The notes beneath the pieces are model-generated. The model searched no databases. It was not told where the DNA came from and saw only the letters and a list, made by a program, of their open reading frames with translations. A stretch of DNA of 64,000 bases from Myxocyprinus asiaticus (Eukaryota; Chordata; Actinopteri; Cypriniformes; Catostomidae). Shown here piece by piece: positions 25,531 to 37,815 of the stretch (its first letter is position 1; each line of letters begins with the position of its first letter). Made by a program: the position numbers and the translations under genes. Where the stretch lies: positions 8,635,501-8,699,500 of the forward strand of contig NC_059393.1 of assembly GCF_019703515.2 (NCBI RefSeq), written 5' to 3'.

Positions 25531-25973
25531 GGGGCCCTGGGTAGCTCAGTGGTAAAGACGCTGGCTACCACCCCTGGAGTTCGCTAGTTCGCTAGTTTGA
25601 ATCCCAGAGCATGCTGAGTGACTCCAGCCAGGTCTCCTAAGCAACCAAATTGGCCCGGTTGCTCGGGAGGGTAGAGTCACATGGGGTAACCTCCTCGTGG
25701 TCGTTATAATGTGGTTCGTTCTTGGTGGTGTGCATGGTGAGTTGAGCACGGATGCCGCAGTGGATGGCGTGAAGCCTCCACACACACTATGTCTCCGTGG
25801 CAACGCGCTCAACAAGCCATGTGATAAGATGCGCGGGTTGATGGTCTCAGATGCGGAGGCAACTGGGATTCATCCTCCGCCACCCGGATTGAGGCGAATC
25901 ACTACGCGACCACGAGGACTTAAAAAGCGCACTGGGAATTGGGCATTCCAAATTGGGTAAAAAAAAAAAAAAC
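25531..25973 (+). mobile_element. tRNA-derived SINE, full-length copy
   Basis: A tRNA-like head carries the A box TAGCTCAGTGG at 25542-25552 and a B-box-like AGTTTGAATCC near 25593. The body ends in a run of about 14 A residues. The sequence 'ctagcaacactc' occurs immediately before (25519-25530) and after (25974-25985), as expected of a target duplication, though the surrounding minisatellite contains this motif anyway. An 8-bp stretch ('ttcgctag') is doubled just before the B box, which would weaken the internal promoter. The body matches 171-601 in opposite orientation. Confidence 0.9.
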
Positions 25974-26260
25974 CTAGCAACACTCTAGCTAATATTTAGA
26001 TCACCCTAACAATCACCTAGCAACACCTTAGCAACCAGGTAGCAACATTTTAGAAACTCTTGCACCCTAGTAACGATGTAGCAACACTTAGCAACCATCC
26101 AGAACACACTAGGAAATACCTAGCAGCACCCCAGCAAATGCTACAGTAGCAACACCCCAGCAATCACCTAGTTACACCCTAGAAACACCCTAGCAACCTC
26201 ATAGCAATACCGTAGCAACACTCTTACATCCACCAGAACAACCTAACAACCACCTAGCAA
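25974..26260 (+). repeat. 'ctagcaac' minisatellite, block 3
   Basis: Longest surviving block at this site: imperfect units such as 'aacaccctagaaacacc' and 'caatcacctagcaacacc'. It runs directly into the tetranucleotide tract. Confidence 0.85.
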
Positions 26261-26317
26261 ATCTATCTATCTATCTATCTATCTATCTGGCTGTCTGTCT
26301 GTCTGTCTGTCTGTCTG
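26261..26317. repeat. (ATCT)n-(GTCT)n microsatellite
   Basis: About seven ATCT units followed by about seven GTCT units. The same GTCT motif adjoins the same minisatellite type at 35738 and 36543. Confidence 0.9.
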
Positions 26318-26568
26318 TGTAAGCTTCAAGCTATAACCTGAAAACATTCAGTTTTAATCAGTTAACAGTTTAACAATTTCAACTTTCAGGCAAAGATTTG
26401 TCAAGCCAACAAGTCTTTTTCTGGTTATTAATTAGCATACAATGTAATGGATTAGTTGAATTTATTCTGTTTAAACTGATTTTGTTCCAGAATGTGTAGG
26501 TCTAAAATCGAACATTTCAGTATATGAAAACCAAGAAAAGTATTAAAGATTTGGCTGTTCTCTGTCAG

Positions 26569-26729
26569 ACCTGCGGTCGAAAAACAGCTCTGCGGTGTTC
26601 TGGGATGGTGGAGTGGGTGGAGCATTTCAGGCCTTACTGCTGGATGAAGACCGCGGCTGGCTGCTTGTCGGAGGTCGAGACCAAATCTACATGCTGAACT
26701 CTGAAAGCGTCACCCAACCAGCACGCAAG
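26569..26729 (+). CDS. sema3d-like: semaphorin exon 2 (start of sema domain)
   Basis: Acceptor 'ctgtcag' and donor 'aag|gtcaga'. The exon enters in phase 1 (two bases before the first full codon at 26571) and leaves in phase 0. It encodes [14 protein letters not shown]..., then [19 protein letters not shown], the first blade strands of the sema propeller. NSS is a possible N-glycosylation site. Confidence 0.88.
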
Positions 26730-29700
26730 GTCAGAGTGCACTACCACCACCCCACAGCACTATCATTTCAACTGTCAGTGAGATATGTGATGTAATTTAC
26801 AGACAGAGAGGAAGAAATTTACTTAAGCAAAAAAAATAAATAAAAAAACCCTGCACATAATGTCCACTGGCCTAAAACTTAATCAATACATCTCTAATAT
26901 CGTCATCATGGCCTCTCTGATGTTAAAGGACTATTCTGTGTCAAATGAAACTATACTGAATGCATCTGTTGTCTGTGGTTGATTAACCCTTTAGTTTGTA
27001 AAAACAAGCAAAAAATATTTGTGCAATAAACTGTGGCATGATCAAATCATTCCTTTGTTCTGACTTAAATTCTCTACTTCACATCATCAAAACTGATAAT
27101 TAATCAAGAGTTGAATTCACTCCCTTAGAGTTACACTTGGTTTAGTATTAAATTAGATTCCATGTGTTTTTTTTATAGTAAAATACCCATAACAAATTGT
27201 GAGGTCGATCATGAGGTCATGGCACAGTCAAACAAATTTGATTTTCAAAAACTAAGAACTAAAGCACATCAGGTTATAATTCTCCCAATTGCATTAGTAT
27301 GTACAGTGTACTGATTGCCAAATAATGATTAGGTAAATACCTGCAAACAATTTCCATATGGAACTGATCACAATTTGTAAGGTATGTACCTAGTTGAGTA
27401 ATTATGGAGATACACCAAGGAGGGTCCTTGTAAATCAACTTGTGACTCTTAGCACACATTTTTTTAGAGGAACAAATGTGATCATATGCTGTACACTACC
27501 AGTCAAAAGTTTGGACACCTACTTATTCTTAATGTCACGATCCTGTCACTCTGTCAGTCTGGCTTTTTGTGTGACAGGGTCGTGACATCATTGTTCTGTG
27601 TCTGTTTTGTGTTTTGTCTTCTGTCTTTGTGTGAGCGCACGGCTTTTTTTGTGGTTTCTCTGCCGTGCGCTCTTCGGTCGGTCTCGTGTCTCATGTCTGG
27701 AGCATGGTGTCAGGATTCTGACTTCCCTGTGTGGTTTTGGTTTTACTTCAAAGTAAACTCAAATTTCTTTTTGTAAAGAAATTTGGTAACACTTTATTTT
27801 ACAGTACTGTTCAACATTTACGTACTATATAATTACATCATCTACAGTAATTACAAAGTACTAACCATAAACCTAATCCCAACCCTAACCCAGATTAAGT
27901 ACATCTACTTACCTAATATTACTTTCTTGGGTAAGTACACTGTAAATATACTGAAAGTGCACATACTGTCAAATAAAGTGCAACCAGAAATTTATATTTA
28001 GGCACAATGGATGTTTGTAGACAAAACGTCCTGGTTACTTTCGTAACCTCTGTTCCCTGATGGAGGGAACGAGATGTTGTGTTGATGTAGTGACACTAGG
28101 GGTCACTCTTGGGAGCCCCAAACACCTCTGATCTTTGAAAAAAGGCCAATGGGAATTGGCGAGTGGAATTTGCATGCCACTCCCCCGGACATATGGGTAT
28201 AAAAGGAGCTGGTATGCAACCACTCATTCAGGTTTTGTGCTAAGGAGCCGAGACCAGGTCCCGGCCATTTCAGCGGGTAGTTCAGTGTTGTGGCAAGAGG
28301 GACACAAAGTCTCGTTCCCTCCATCAGGGAACGGAGGTTACAAAAGTAACCAGGACGTTCTCTATCTGTCACTCACTCGACGTTGTGTCGCTGTAGTGAC
28401 ACTAGGGGTACCTATACAAAATGCCACAACTAGCTGAACTGTGTTACGTGGACTGGCGGTGCGAGACAGGCAGACCGCTGTGTGCCTTGTAGCCAGCACA
28501 CCAGGCCATCATGTAACCTCCCCCAATGCTCTTATGGGTGTCGAACGGTCCTTCGGGAACAAGTCAACTGCCCAAAAAATAGGGACAGACTAGCCCAGCT
28601 GTGGCCTCTTTTCCTCTCTATTCTCCCCAAAAAGAGTGGAATTTGTTAACCGACTGGCCCATAAATGTCCACGTCAGGGGGGTGTCACTCCCAAGGGGAA
28701 GACACCATGGAGACCACACCCTGCCCAGAGAAGTGTGTGTGTGGGGGGGGGGGGTATTTTGAGTGGAATTACGTCACATGGTCTAACCGAGTCTTGTCGG
28801 AAGTATGTCATGTGGAGAAGTCTCATGCTAGGTCTATAACTCTACAAACACGGTGACCAGGAACCTCTGCCCAAGGAAGATGCAGTTTATCAACAGGGAA
28901 ACGATTTAGCAGCAAATATATATCACATTGGGTCACCTATGGGGAACCAGCATATGTGGAGCACCTACCCCAGTACAGGGCTTAGTTAGCACATGTACTG
29001 GGCCGGAAGCGAGTTTCTCCACAAACTCGTCTGTCACAGGGCTAAGGAGGAGAGTCATCCAGGGATCACCACTTTGTGAACACTACTGGGAGTCAATAGC
29101 GTACGTCTTCACCTCAAGGGAGCGAAAGGTGCTATTCGCAAGTGGTACACCCGGCCAGCTGTCCCGGAACTTACCTGTTCGTACCTGATAAAACACGGGA
29201 CAAAATCGGCTCAACCCGGAGATTGTAGAACCTCGCAAAGGTGTTGGGTGTTGCCCAGCCCGCTGCTCTGCAGATGTCTGCTAGAGAGGCGCCATTGGTC
29301 AGGGCACAGGAGGCCGCCACACCCCTGGTAGAATGGGCTCATAGCCCCGCAGGGGGCGGCACATGCTGAGCGTGATATGCCATCATGATGGCGTCAATGA
29401 CCCAATGGGCGATCCTCTGTTTGGAGACAGTGCTTCCTTTCAGCTGTCCGCCAAAGCAGACAAAGAGCTGCTCGGAATTTCTAAAGCTCTGCTTGCGATC
29501 CAAATAGATGCGTTAAGCACGCACTGGACACAGCAACGGTAAGGCTAGGTCTGCCTCCTCCTGGGGCGTGAGATCCGAGAACCACGTCTGGGTGGGCCAG
29601 TAGGGTTCTACCAGGATGACCTGCTCCTCATCCTCCCTGACCTTGCACAGGGTCTGTGCAATTAGGCTCACTGGGGGAAATGCATATTTGCGTAGTCCTG

Positions 29701-32700
29701 GGGGCCAGCTGTGTGCCAGCGCATCTATACCGAGTGGTGCCTCCGTCAGGGCGTACCAAAGTGGGCAGTGGGAGGACTCCCGGGAAGCAAACAGGTCTAC
29801 CTTTGATTGACTGAATCGACTCCAAATTAGCTGGACCACCTGGGGGTGGAGTCTCCACTCTCCCCTGAGTGTAACCGGTTGTGACAGTGCGTCCGCTGCG
29901 ATGTTGAGGTCACCCGGGATGTGAGTGGCTCGCAGTGACTTGAGGTGCTGCTGACTCCAGAGGAGGAGACGGCAGGCGAGTTGTGACATGCAACGGGAGC
30001 GTAGGCCGCCTTGGCGGTTGATGAATGCCACCGTTGCCGTGTTGTCTGTCCAAACCAACATATGCTTGCCCTGGATGAATGGCCGAAGCCTCCACAGGCG
30101 AGAGTACTGCCATCAACTCGAGGCAGTTGATGTGCCAATGTAGCCGCGGGCCAGTCCAGGAGCTGGCGGCTGCGTGCCCATTGCATATGGTGCCCCAGCC
30201 TGTCTTGGAGGCATCCGTCGTAACCACAACGCACCTGAAGACCTGTTCTACGGGAACCCCTGCCTGTAGAAATGTCAGGTTGGTCCAAGAACTGAAGAGA
30301 CAACGACAAATTGGCATGACGACCACGCGATGTGTCCCGTGGTGCCATGCCCATCTCAGGACTTGATTCTGAAGCCAGTGCTGAAGCGGTCTCATATGCA
30401 TCAACCCAAGCGGTGTGGCCACCGCTGAGGATGACATATGCCCCAGGAGCCACTGAAAAATTTTCAGTGGGACCGCTGTCTTCAGACAGTTCAGCACCGA
30501 CTGTGCGCGCTCATTCGTGAGGCGCACAGTCATCGATACTGAGTCCAACTCCAAGCCGAGAAAAGAGATGCTCTGAACCGGGGAGAGCTTGCTCTTTTCC
30601 CAGTTGACCCGAAGCCCCAGCCGGCTGAGGTGTGTGAGCACCAGGTCTCTTTGCGCACACAACACATCCCAAGAGTGAGCTAGGATTAGCCAGTCGTCGA
30701 GATAGTTGAGGATGCGAACGCCCACTTCCCTTAGCGGGGCAAGGGCTGCCTCTGTGACTTTCGTGAAGACGCGAGGGGACAAGGACAGGCCGAAGGGGAG
30801 GACCTTGTACTGGTATGCCCGGCCCTCAAAAGCAAACCGCAGGAAGGGTCTGTGTCAAGGTAAAACCGAGACGTGGAAGTACGCGTCCTTCAGGTCTACC
30901 GCCACAAACCAATCTTGATGCCAGACGCTCACTAGAATACGTTTTTGCGTCAGCATCTTGAATGGGAGTCTTTGCAAAGTCCGGTTCAGTACTCGCAGGT
31001 CCAAGATTGGCCGCAACCCACCGTCTTTCTTCGGTACGATGAAGTAGGGGCTGTAAAATCCCTTCTTCATCTCAGCCGGAGGGACAGGCTCTATTGCACC
31101 CTTCTCTCTATTCCCTATAGAAGGGTAGCGATTTCCGTGTGCGGACACCACTGAACCTGGGCGGACGCCTGGCAAACTGAATCGCATAGCCGAGTCGGAC
31201 GGTCCGGATCAGCCATCGTGACGGGTTGGAAAGTGCGAGCCACATGTCCAAGCTCCGGGCGAGGGGGACCAAGGGGACAATCTTGTCGGACGTACCGGCG
31301 GGTGGGGCCTCGCGGCGGGGCGGAGCATGAGGCGCCACATCGAGGGGGCTTGAGCCCCGTGTCCATGCTGAATCGAGGGACATCAAAGCACTTACCTGGC
31401 TCCTGATACCCACAATAGGATCGGTCAGGGAGGGGGGAGGAAGTATATCGTCCCCGCAATCCGTCGGAACCATCCCGATGTGGGCATGCTTGTGCCACAG
31501 CTAGGCACACAGGGGCGGGGGGGTGGGGGGGCGCCACTGGAGTGCCAAACCTGCTGGAATGGAATGGTGGACAGTGGTCATGATGACGGCCGTGCGCACC
31601 AGATATGTGACTCAGGGAACAAGAAAACCGCTCTTTTGTTGAACTTTTGCGTACCGCAGCCTCTTGGGCATGCAGCAAAATTAAATGAAAATGAAACAAA
31701 AGATTCTCCACCTGGCCCACAGAGTGGTCTGTTCACCAGCTCCAGAGCAGCGGATCTCCTCGTCCCTGGGTCGCCCGTCTCGAAGCCCTTCTCAGGTTCT
31801 TGGTGGCCGGCCATGAGACGGGTGGCTTCTGCCTCCTGCGGTGGGCTCCACGCTGGGGCTGGGTCATGGAGGCAGGCTGCGGCAGAGCTGGTGCTGTTTC
31901 TGCAGGAGGACGCCCTTGGCAATGAGCAGACGGGGTGCAGGGTCTTGAGCCGCGCCGGGAAGGATATGTTGAATGGCCTCCGTCTGCTGCTTCACCGCCA
32001 AGAACTGCTGGGCAAAGTCCTCGATGTGTTGCTAAACAGGAGAACCTGGAAGATGGGGGCATCAAGGAACCATGCCTTGTCAGCCTCTCTCATCTCGATC
32101 AGGTTGAGCCAAAGGTGGCGTTCCTGAACCACCAGGGTGGACATCGCCCGCCTGAGAGACCGCGCCGTGACCTTCGTCGCACGGAGAGCGAGGTCGGTCG
32201 CCGAGCGCAGTTCCTGCATCAATCCCAGGTTGGAACTACCCTCTTGCATTTCTTTGAGTGCCTTGGCTTAGTGTACCTGCAGGAGAGTCATGGCATGCAG
32301 GGCGGAGGCGGCTTGTCCAGCGGCACCATAGGCATTAGCTGTCAGAGACGACATGAACCTACAGGCCCTGGACAGGTGCTTCACGCGCCCATGCCAGGTG
32401 GTGGCGCTCTGCGGGCACAAGTGCACCGTGAGCGCCTTATACACCTGGGGGATCCCCTAATAGCCCCTGGCTGCCCCACCATCGAGGGTTGTGAGAGCAG
32501 GGGGAGCTAAGAGATTGGGATTGGGTCGTGAAAGGTGCCATCCACGATCTTGTCAGCTCCTCATGCAACTCCGGGAAGAAAGGAACCGGGGCTTGGCACT
32601 GCTGTGAGTGGCGCTCCGAGCCGAGGAGCCAATCGTCAGGCAGCGAGGGTTCAGGGGAGAGTGGAGGGTTCCACTCTAATCCAAAGCTCGAGGCTGCCCG

Positions 32701-35700
32701 GGCAAGCATGTCGGGCAGTTCCGCGTCGGCCTGTGACTGGGCGACCGTACCCGAGGGAGGAAGCCCAGCCGAAGCCTCCGCGTCGGACTGAACGAGCCCG
32801 CTCTCCGATGCTGCGATCGAGAGCTCATCGTCTTCTCGGGCTCAGAATAAGAGGTCGAACTCACCCTGAGATGAGCCGGCGGTCTCATCCAAGAGCAATG
32901 ACCGGGGCAAGCGAGCACGCTGAGGAATGGGAGGTCCGTGTGGGGATACCTGGCCAAGGTGCTCCCATTGAGGTCCCCAAATCGCCCCCAGTGCTCATAC
33001 CCGCAGGTATGGGAGGTGGGGAGCCGCTGGTTGGCTTGCTTTCTCACGAAGGCAAGCCGCGACTGCAATGTTGCCATGGTCATGTTCACGCAATGAGGAC
33101 AAGACCCATCCACGAACGATGTCTCCGCGTGGGCAGCGTCCAGACAGGTGGGCAGCACCCAGACACGTAAGACAGCGATCGTGGCCGTCAGAAGCCGAGA
33201 GATAACGACCGCAACCAGGAATAACACACAAATGGAAAGGCATCTTTAAAAAGACGTTCCGTGTGTGCCGCTCTTTTAGAAGAAAATATACTCTTTTAGA
33301 ACATACTCTTTTTGTTTTAGTTATTTCTAGCCGAAGCGCCGGTGCAGAGGGGGAGAAGCCGCTGAAATGCGCCGTAGAATCCAGCAGAGGAGGTGAATAA
33401 GAATCACGGAGATTTCAGCTCAATGAATAGAACCGCTTTGCTCCGAAGAGAAAATCTGAATGAGTGGTTGCTTACCAGCTCCTTTTATACCCGTATGTCC
33501 GGGCGAGTGGCATGCAAATTCCACATCTTTTTTCAAAGATCAGAGGTGTTTGGGACTCCCAAGAGTGACCCCTAGTGTCACTACATCGACACAACGTCAA
33601 GTGAGTGACAGATAGGGAACAAATTTCAAGTGTAAACATTTATATCAAGGGTCTTCAACAGGCCCATGACCCCTAGGGGGTCCGCGGCTGTACTGCAAGT
33701 GGTCTGCTTAAATTTTGTGATAAAAATGTAAATATGCGTTAAATAAAATACAAAATTAATTAAAAATATTTACAATAAAATACAATATTAATGTAATGTA
33801 TAACTGTTGAATAATAATCCTTATTTGGCAACACTTTATAAAAAAACTACACGGTATAAAGTAATTGTAAAGCATTAGTTTATATATCCATTATTTATAA
33901 ATCGATGTTCCTACATTGTAAGTACATTAATAGAGTATATTCAAACAGTATTTTATTAATCTATATTTACAATTGTATTTATATTTAATAGTAAGTGTTT
34001 CTAAAACAGTAATAAACACATGAATTAAGCATAACTGCATATCCAATTCATTACAAATGTAAATCTATATCTAATTCCTTCATTAACTATGAATTTATGC
34101 CTTATTAATGTTTGCATAACCACTTATTTACCACTGTTTTGCATCAATGGAAATACATTAGTTAGGTATTCTTTGCTACAGTAAATATTAACAAATACAA
34201 TACTAGTTCTATATACAGTAGTCTATTAATGTATGAACAATGTTGGAGCAATAATTTATGAATGATCAATTTACTATAAACCAGTGCTTTACAAATACTT
34301 TATACTGTGTAGTTAGGCTATTATAAAGTGATACCCAATAATTTTATTCCTTTAAAATGCTACTGTATGTTTTATTATAGGCCAGACTTAAATACAACAC
34401 TCAATTTTATACAATTGCAATTTCTGCTCCATCTCTCTATCCATAAATATACTTTGAAAAATTAATAGCTGAATTGATTTTTCATGTTTTTATTTTTTTT
34501 ATTTTTTTATTTTTTTTATTCCATTAATTGAGCAATAACATGCTATGACATTGTTAATTGTTGGTTTAACTGAATAATAACCCTTAATAAACTCACTGCA
34601 GGAGAACATTTAAGTTTGTTGCTTTCCCTGCTTTAAAAATTACACTGCTTACAATTGTAAAAAGTGTTGTTGTGTATTTATGTTCACTGGGAAAACTGTC
34701 TTTTTTATTTTTAGATTCATTGGCCAGCTGGACAGGAACACATTGAACGCTGCAAATCTGCAGGAAAGAATCTTTTGGTAAGAAGTTCAACTTTAAAAAC
34801 AGTACAAAGTTAAACCTAAGATGAAAAAAAAAGAGACCATCTGGTTGTAAATACTGTTCATGCATTTTTATCAGAGTTCTCATAGTCTTAGATGAGAAAA
34901 AAAACTTACAAAGTCATATTTAGAGCTCTCTGGGGGAATATTTCAAGTTGCAAACTCTTTTGGGAGGGGAACTTGCCATCTCTTTGCCTGAATTTTGGCA
35001 TCAGCTTCCCCCTGGAATAACATATGTACAGCAACAAATGCTGTACATATACCGATACTTACCATTGCTCATTCAAATCATCCTTTTAATCACATTCCAC
35101 ATGTATCTTTCAGATGGACTGCGCCAATTACGTGAGACTCCTACAGCCTTTCAATAAAACTCACGTGTATGTGTGTGGAACTGGTGCATTCCACCCGCAA
35201 TGCACCTACATTGACCTGGGACACAATCTTGAAGTGAGTTGTCATGGTGACATCTGCACTGATCTTTCTACAGTATTCTCAAACTACATTCAGAGATTAA
35301 AAAAAGTATATAATTTAAAAAACCTTATTGAAATCAGCATTTGAGTTGCATGTAAATACCAGGTGTAAATGGTAATGTGTCCTGTCTGACCACTTCAGAT
35401 AACCCGAAACGGATGTTAATATCAGATGTCTTTTGTTGCAAGGCCCACAAGCAGTGTAAAATGCAGTAAACATGACATTTAAAGGAAACTTAAAGCTTGT
35501 TATGGTGTATAGATGAGTACCCACCAGGGTGTTGGGATCCTACAGCACCTACTGAGAGTTATTGACCCAAAAGCTGAACTAACAATGAGAGTAATGGTGA
35601 AAAGAGAGTAACAGTCTTGTATATGTCACCTAGGAACCCACATTCCAGCTCTCAAGCCATGTTGAATCCGGGAGAGGAAAATGTCCTTTCAGTCCTCAAG

Positions 35701-35745
35701 AACCTTTTACTGTGCGACTGACAGGTGAGTTTCCTGATCTATCTA

Positions 35746-35780
<35 letters not shown>

Positions 35781-37783
35781 GGCTGGCTATCTTCCATCCA
35801 TCCACAACTCTCTAACAACTGTTTAGCAACACCCAAGCAAACACCTAGTAACCTCCCAGAACACCCTAGCATTCTCGTAGCAACACCTGGGATTCTTTTA
35901 ATTACTGAGATAACAACGTCCGGAAAGAGTGTAACGGTCAACTAACGTGTTACGACAGTAAAAGTCACCATTTGCCGATACCTTTCAAATGAATGGGGAG
36001 AGCCTTAAACTGATACCTACCAGAACCAGAACTGTCTGTGACTTCTCTTATAAAACATCGATTTATCGTAGTAATCTCCTCACATAGTTCATTCCAGAAG
36101 CATTGTTTAGTGTGAAACATGTTGAAGAGTAATGGAAAGCGGTCAGTTCACTAAGTGATGAGCTGTTTCCTTACAAAAACAGTTTATTCAGCACACTAAG
36201 GCATCCATTCAAAAAGAACTGCCTCTTGTAATCTCACCAGTGTACCACCATAGAATACCTATGGAAGCACCACATTATGCTATTTTAGTCCCAGCTTGTT
36301 GGCTCCCCTATTACAAGGACTCTGGCAACACTCTAGCGTCTACCCAGAACACCCTTGCAAACCCCTAGCAAATGCCTAGCAACACCCTAGCAACCGTCTA
36401 GCAACACCCTTGCAACCACCTACTAACACCATAGCAACAGCAGAGCAACACTTTAGCAACCACACAAAACACACTAGAAACCGCCTAGCAACAGCCTAGC
36501 AAATGTCCAGCAACACTCTAGCCCTATACCTTGACCCTAGCATTCTGTCTGTCTGTCTGTCTGTCTGTCCAATTGTAAACTTTACACATTTTGTGGTATA
36601 TCTGCACACACTCATAGGGTATCAATACTGGGCTTTTTTTTCTTCTCAGGATAAACATATCCTGGTGTTTTTCTCTCCCTGTCCTTCGGTTCAAATAAAC
36701 TCAGACTCCCGAACACATAATTTCACCCATACTGTGCTCAAAACAACCTGTCAGCCTATTTCCAGCAAGAAATACTGAGGAAATATGCATGAAAACTGCC
36801 CATTTGTTAGATTTACTCCCATATGAGTAACTGATGAATGGAGTAGTTAACCCCAGATGTTAGCTTTATATGGGGCAATTGGAATTCCCTACAATGAACA
36901 GGTTCCTCACCCTTATTTGTCCGCATTTGTCTCCACTGGTCACGTATAACGCAGTTAAAGGAACAGATAATTAAAAAATGGAAACCATTTTGATGTTCCA
37001 AATGGACTTTTTCTCTTTTGTAGAATGCAAAAGGTGAATTTCTGAATAATATCCACCCTATTACATATAATGAAAGTGAATGAGGGCTGGGGCTGTCAAA
37101 CTTTAAAATGACGAAAAAGCACCATATTAATATTGTTTCAGTTTAATGTATAAGAAAATGGCCTGGTGCTGCTACAGTGTGGTCAGGAAATGAAACCTAA
37201 ACACAACATTATTTTACTCCATACACCCCAGAGAATCATCTTGCATTAACCATATGCTAACTAATTAAAGGCTATTTCTTCAACCAGAGACATTTTATTA
37301 TTTAAAGATGTCTTTTTGTCCATCTGGAATTCCGGTAATCAAAATTTCACATTCACATAAGTTGTGTAAAAAAAGTCTTTTGACTACAGCTTTAGAGTCA
37401 AAGGTTAGATTCATTAAAAATCATGTGATATGTTTTATACACAATCATTATGCGGGAAGTGCTTTCCCAATATGACTCCTTCTGCCTGCCTCAGATGGGG
37501 ACCTGTATGCCGGGACGTCTGTGGACTTCATGGGAACAAACGGCGCCATTTTTCGTACATCTCTGCACAGCAGCAGTCAACATTACATCCGTACCGAAGC
37601 TTACCATGACCACTGGCTCAATGGTGATAAGTCAAATTAAATAGTTGCATTGTTTCATTGTGTTTAATTTTTTTCATTGTGTGTGAACAACAGCATGGAC
37701 TTGTTTTAGGGTAGTGGTTCCCAAACTGGGGTGCCTGGTGGCAAAAATACCATCAAAAGTGTCAAAAATGCCTCTGTAATTCG

Positions 37784-37815
<32 letters not shown>

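Larger units (their letters stand above)
28025..33622 (-). mobile_element. DIRS-type (tyrosine recombinase) retrotransposon, broken
   Basis: Minus-strand order is gag-like region, reverse transcriptase, RNase H, then a tyrosine recombinase remnant. That order and the flanking inverted repeats are typical of DIRS elements, which lack LTRs and integrase. The outer repeats at about 28060-28245 and 33455-33612 are inverted relative to each other and share 'gacccctagtgtcactacat'. A second inverted pair (28027-28075 against 28311-28360) lies at the left end. Multiple frameshifts and stops make it inactive. It occupies most of semaphorin intron 2, in antisense orientation. Confidence 0.9.

Noticed and set aside
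25542..25605. Possible tRNA gene
   Set aside because: A and B boxes are present but the sequence continues into a shared SINE body with an A-rich tail, and a second copy exists at 171-601.
25697..25960. Open frame of 87 codons
   Set aside because: Entirely within the SINE body and not conserved as protein.
25974..26260. CRISPR-like regular repeats
   Set aside because: Units are short, degenerate and without unique spacers of constant length. This is a vertebrate minisatellite.
31480..32791. Long + strand open frames of up to about 215 codons
   Set aside because: They are antisense to the DIRS gag-like region, whose minus-strand blocks match the family. GC-rich composition keeps the opposite strand open.
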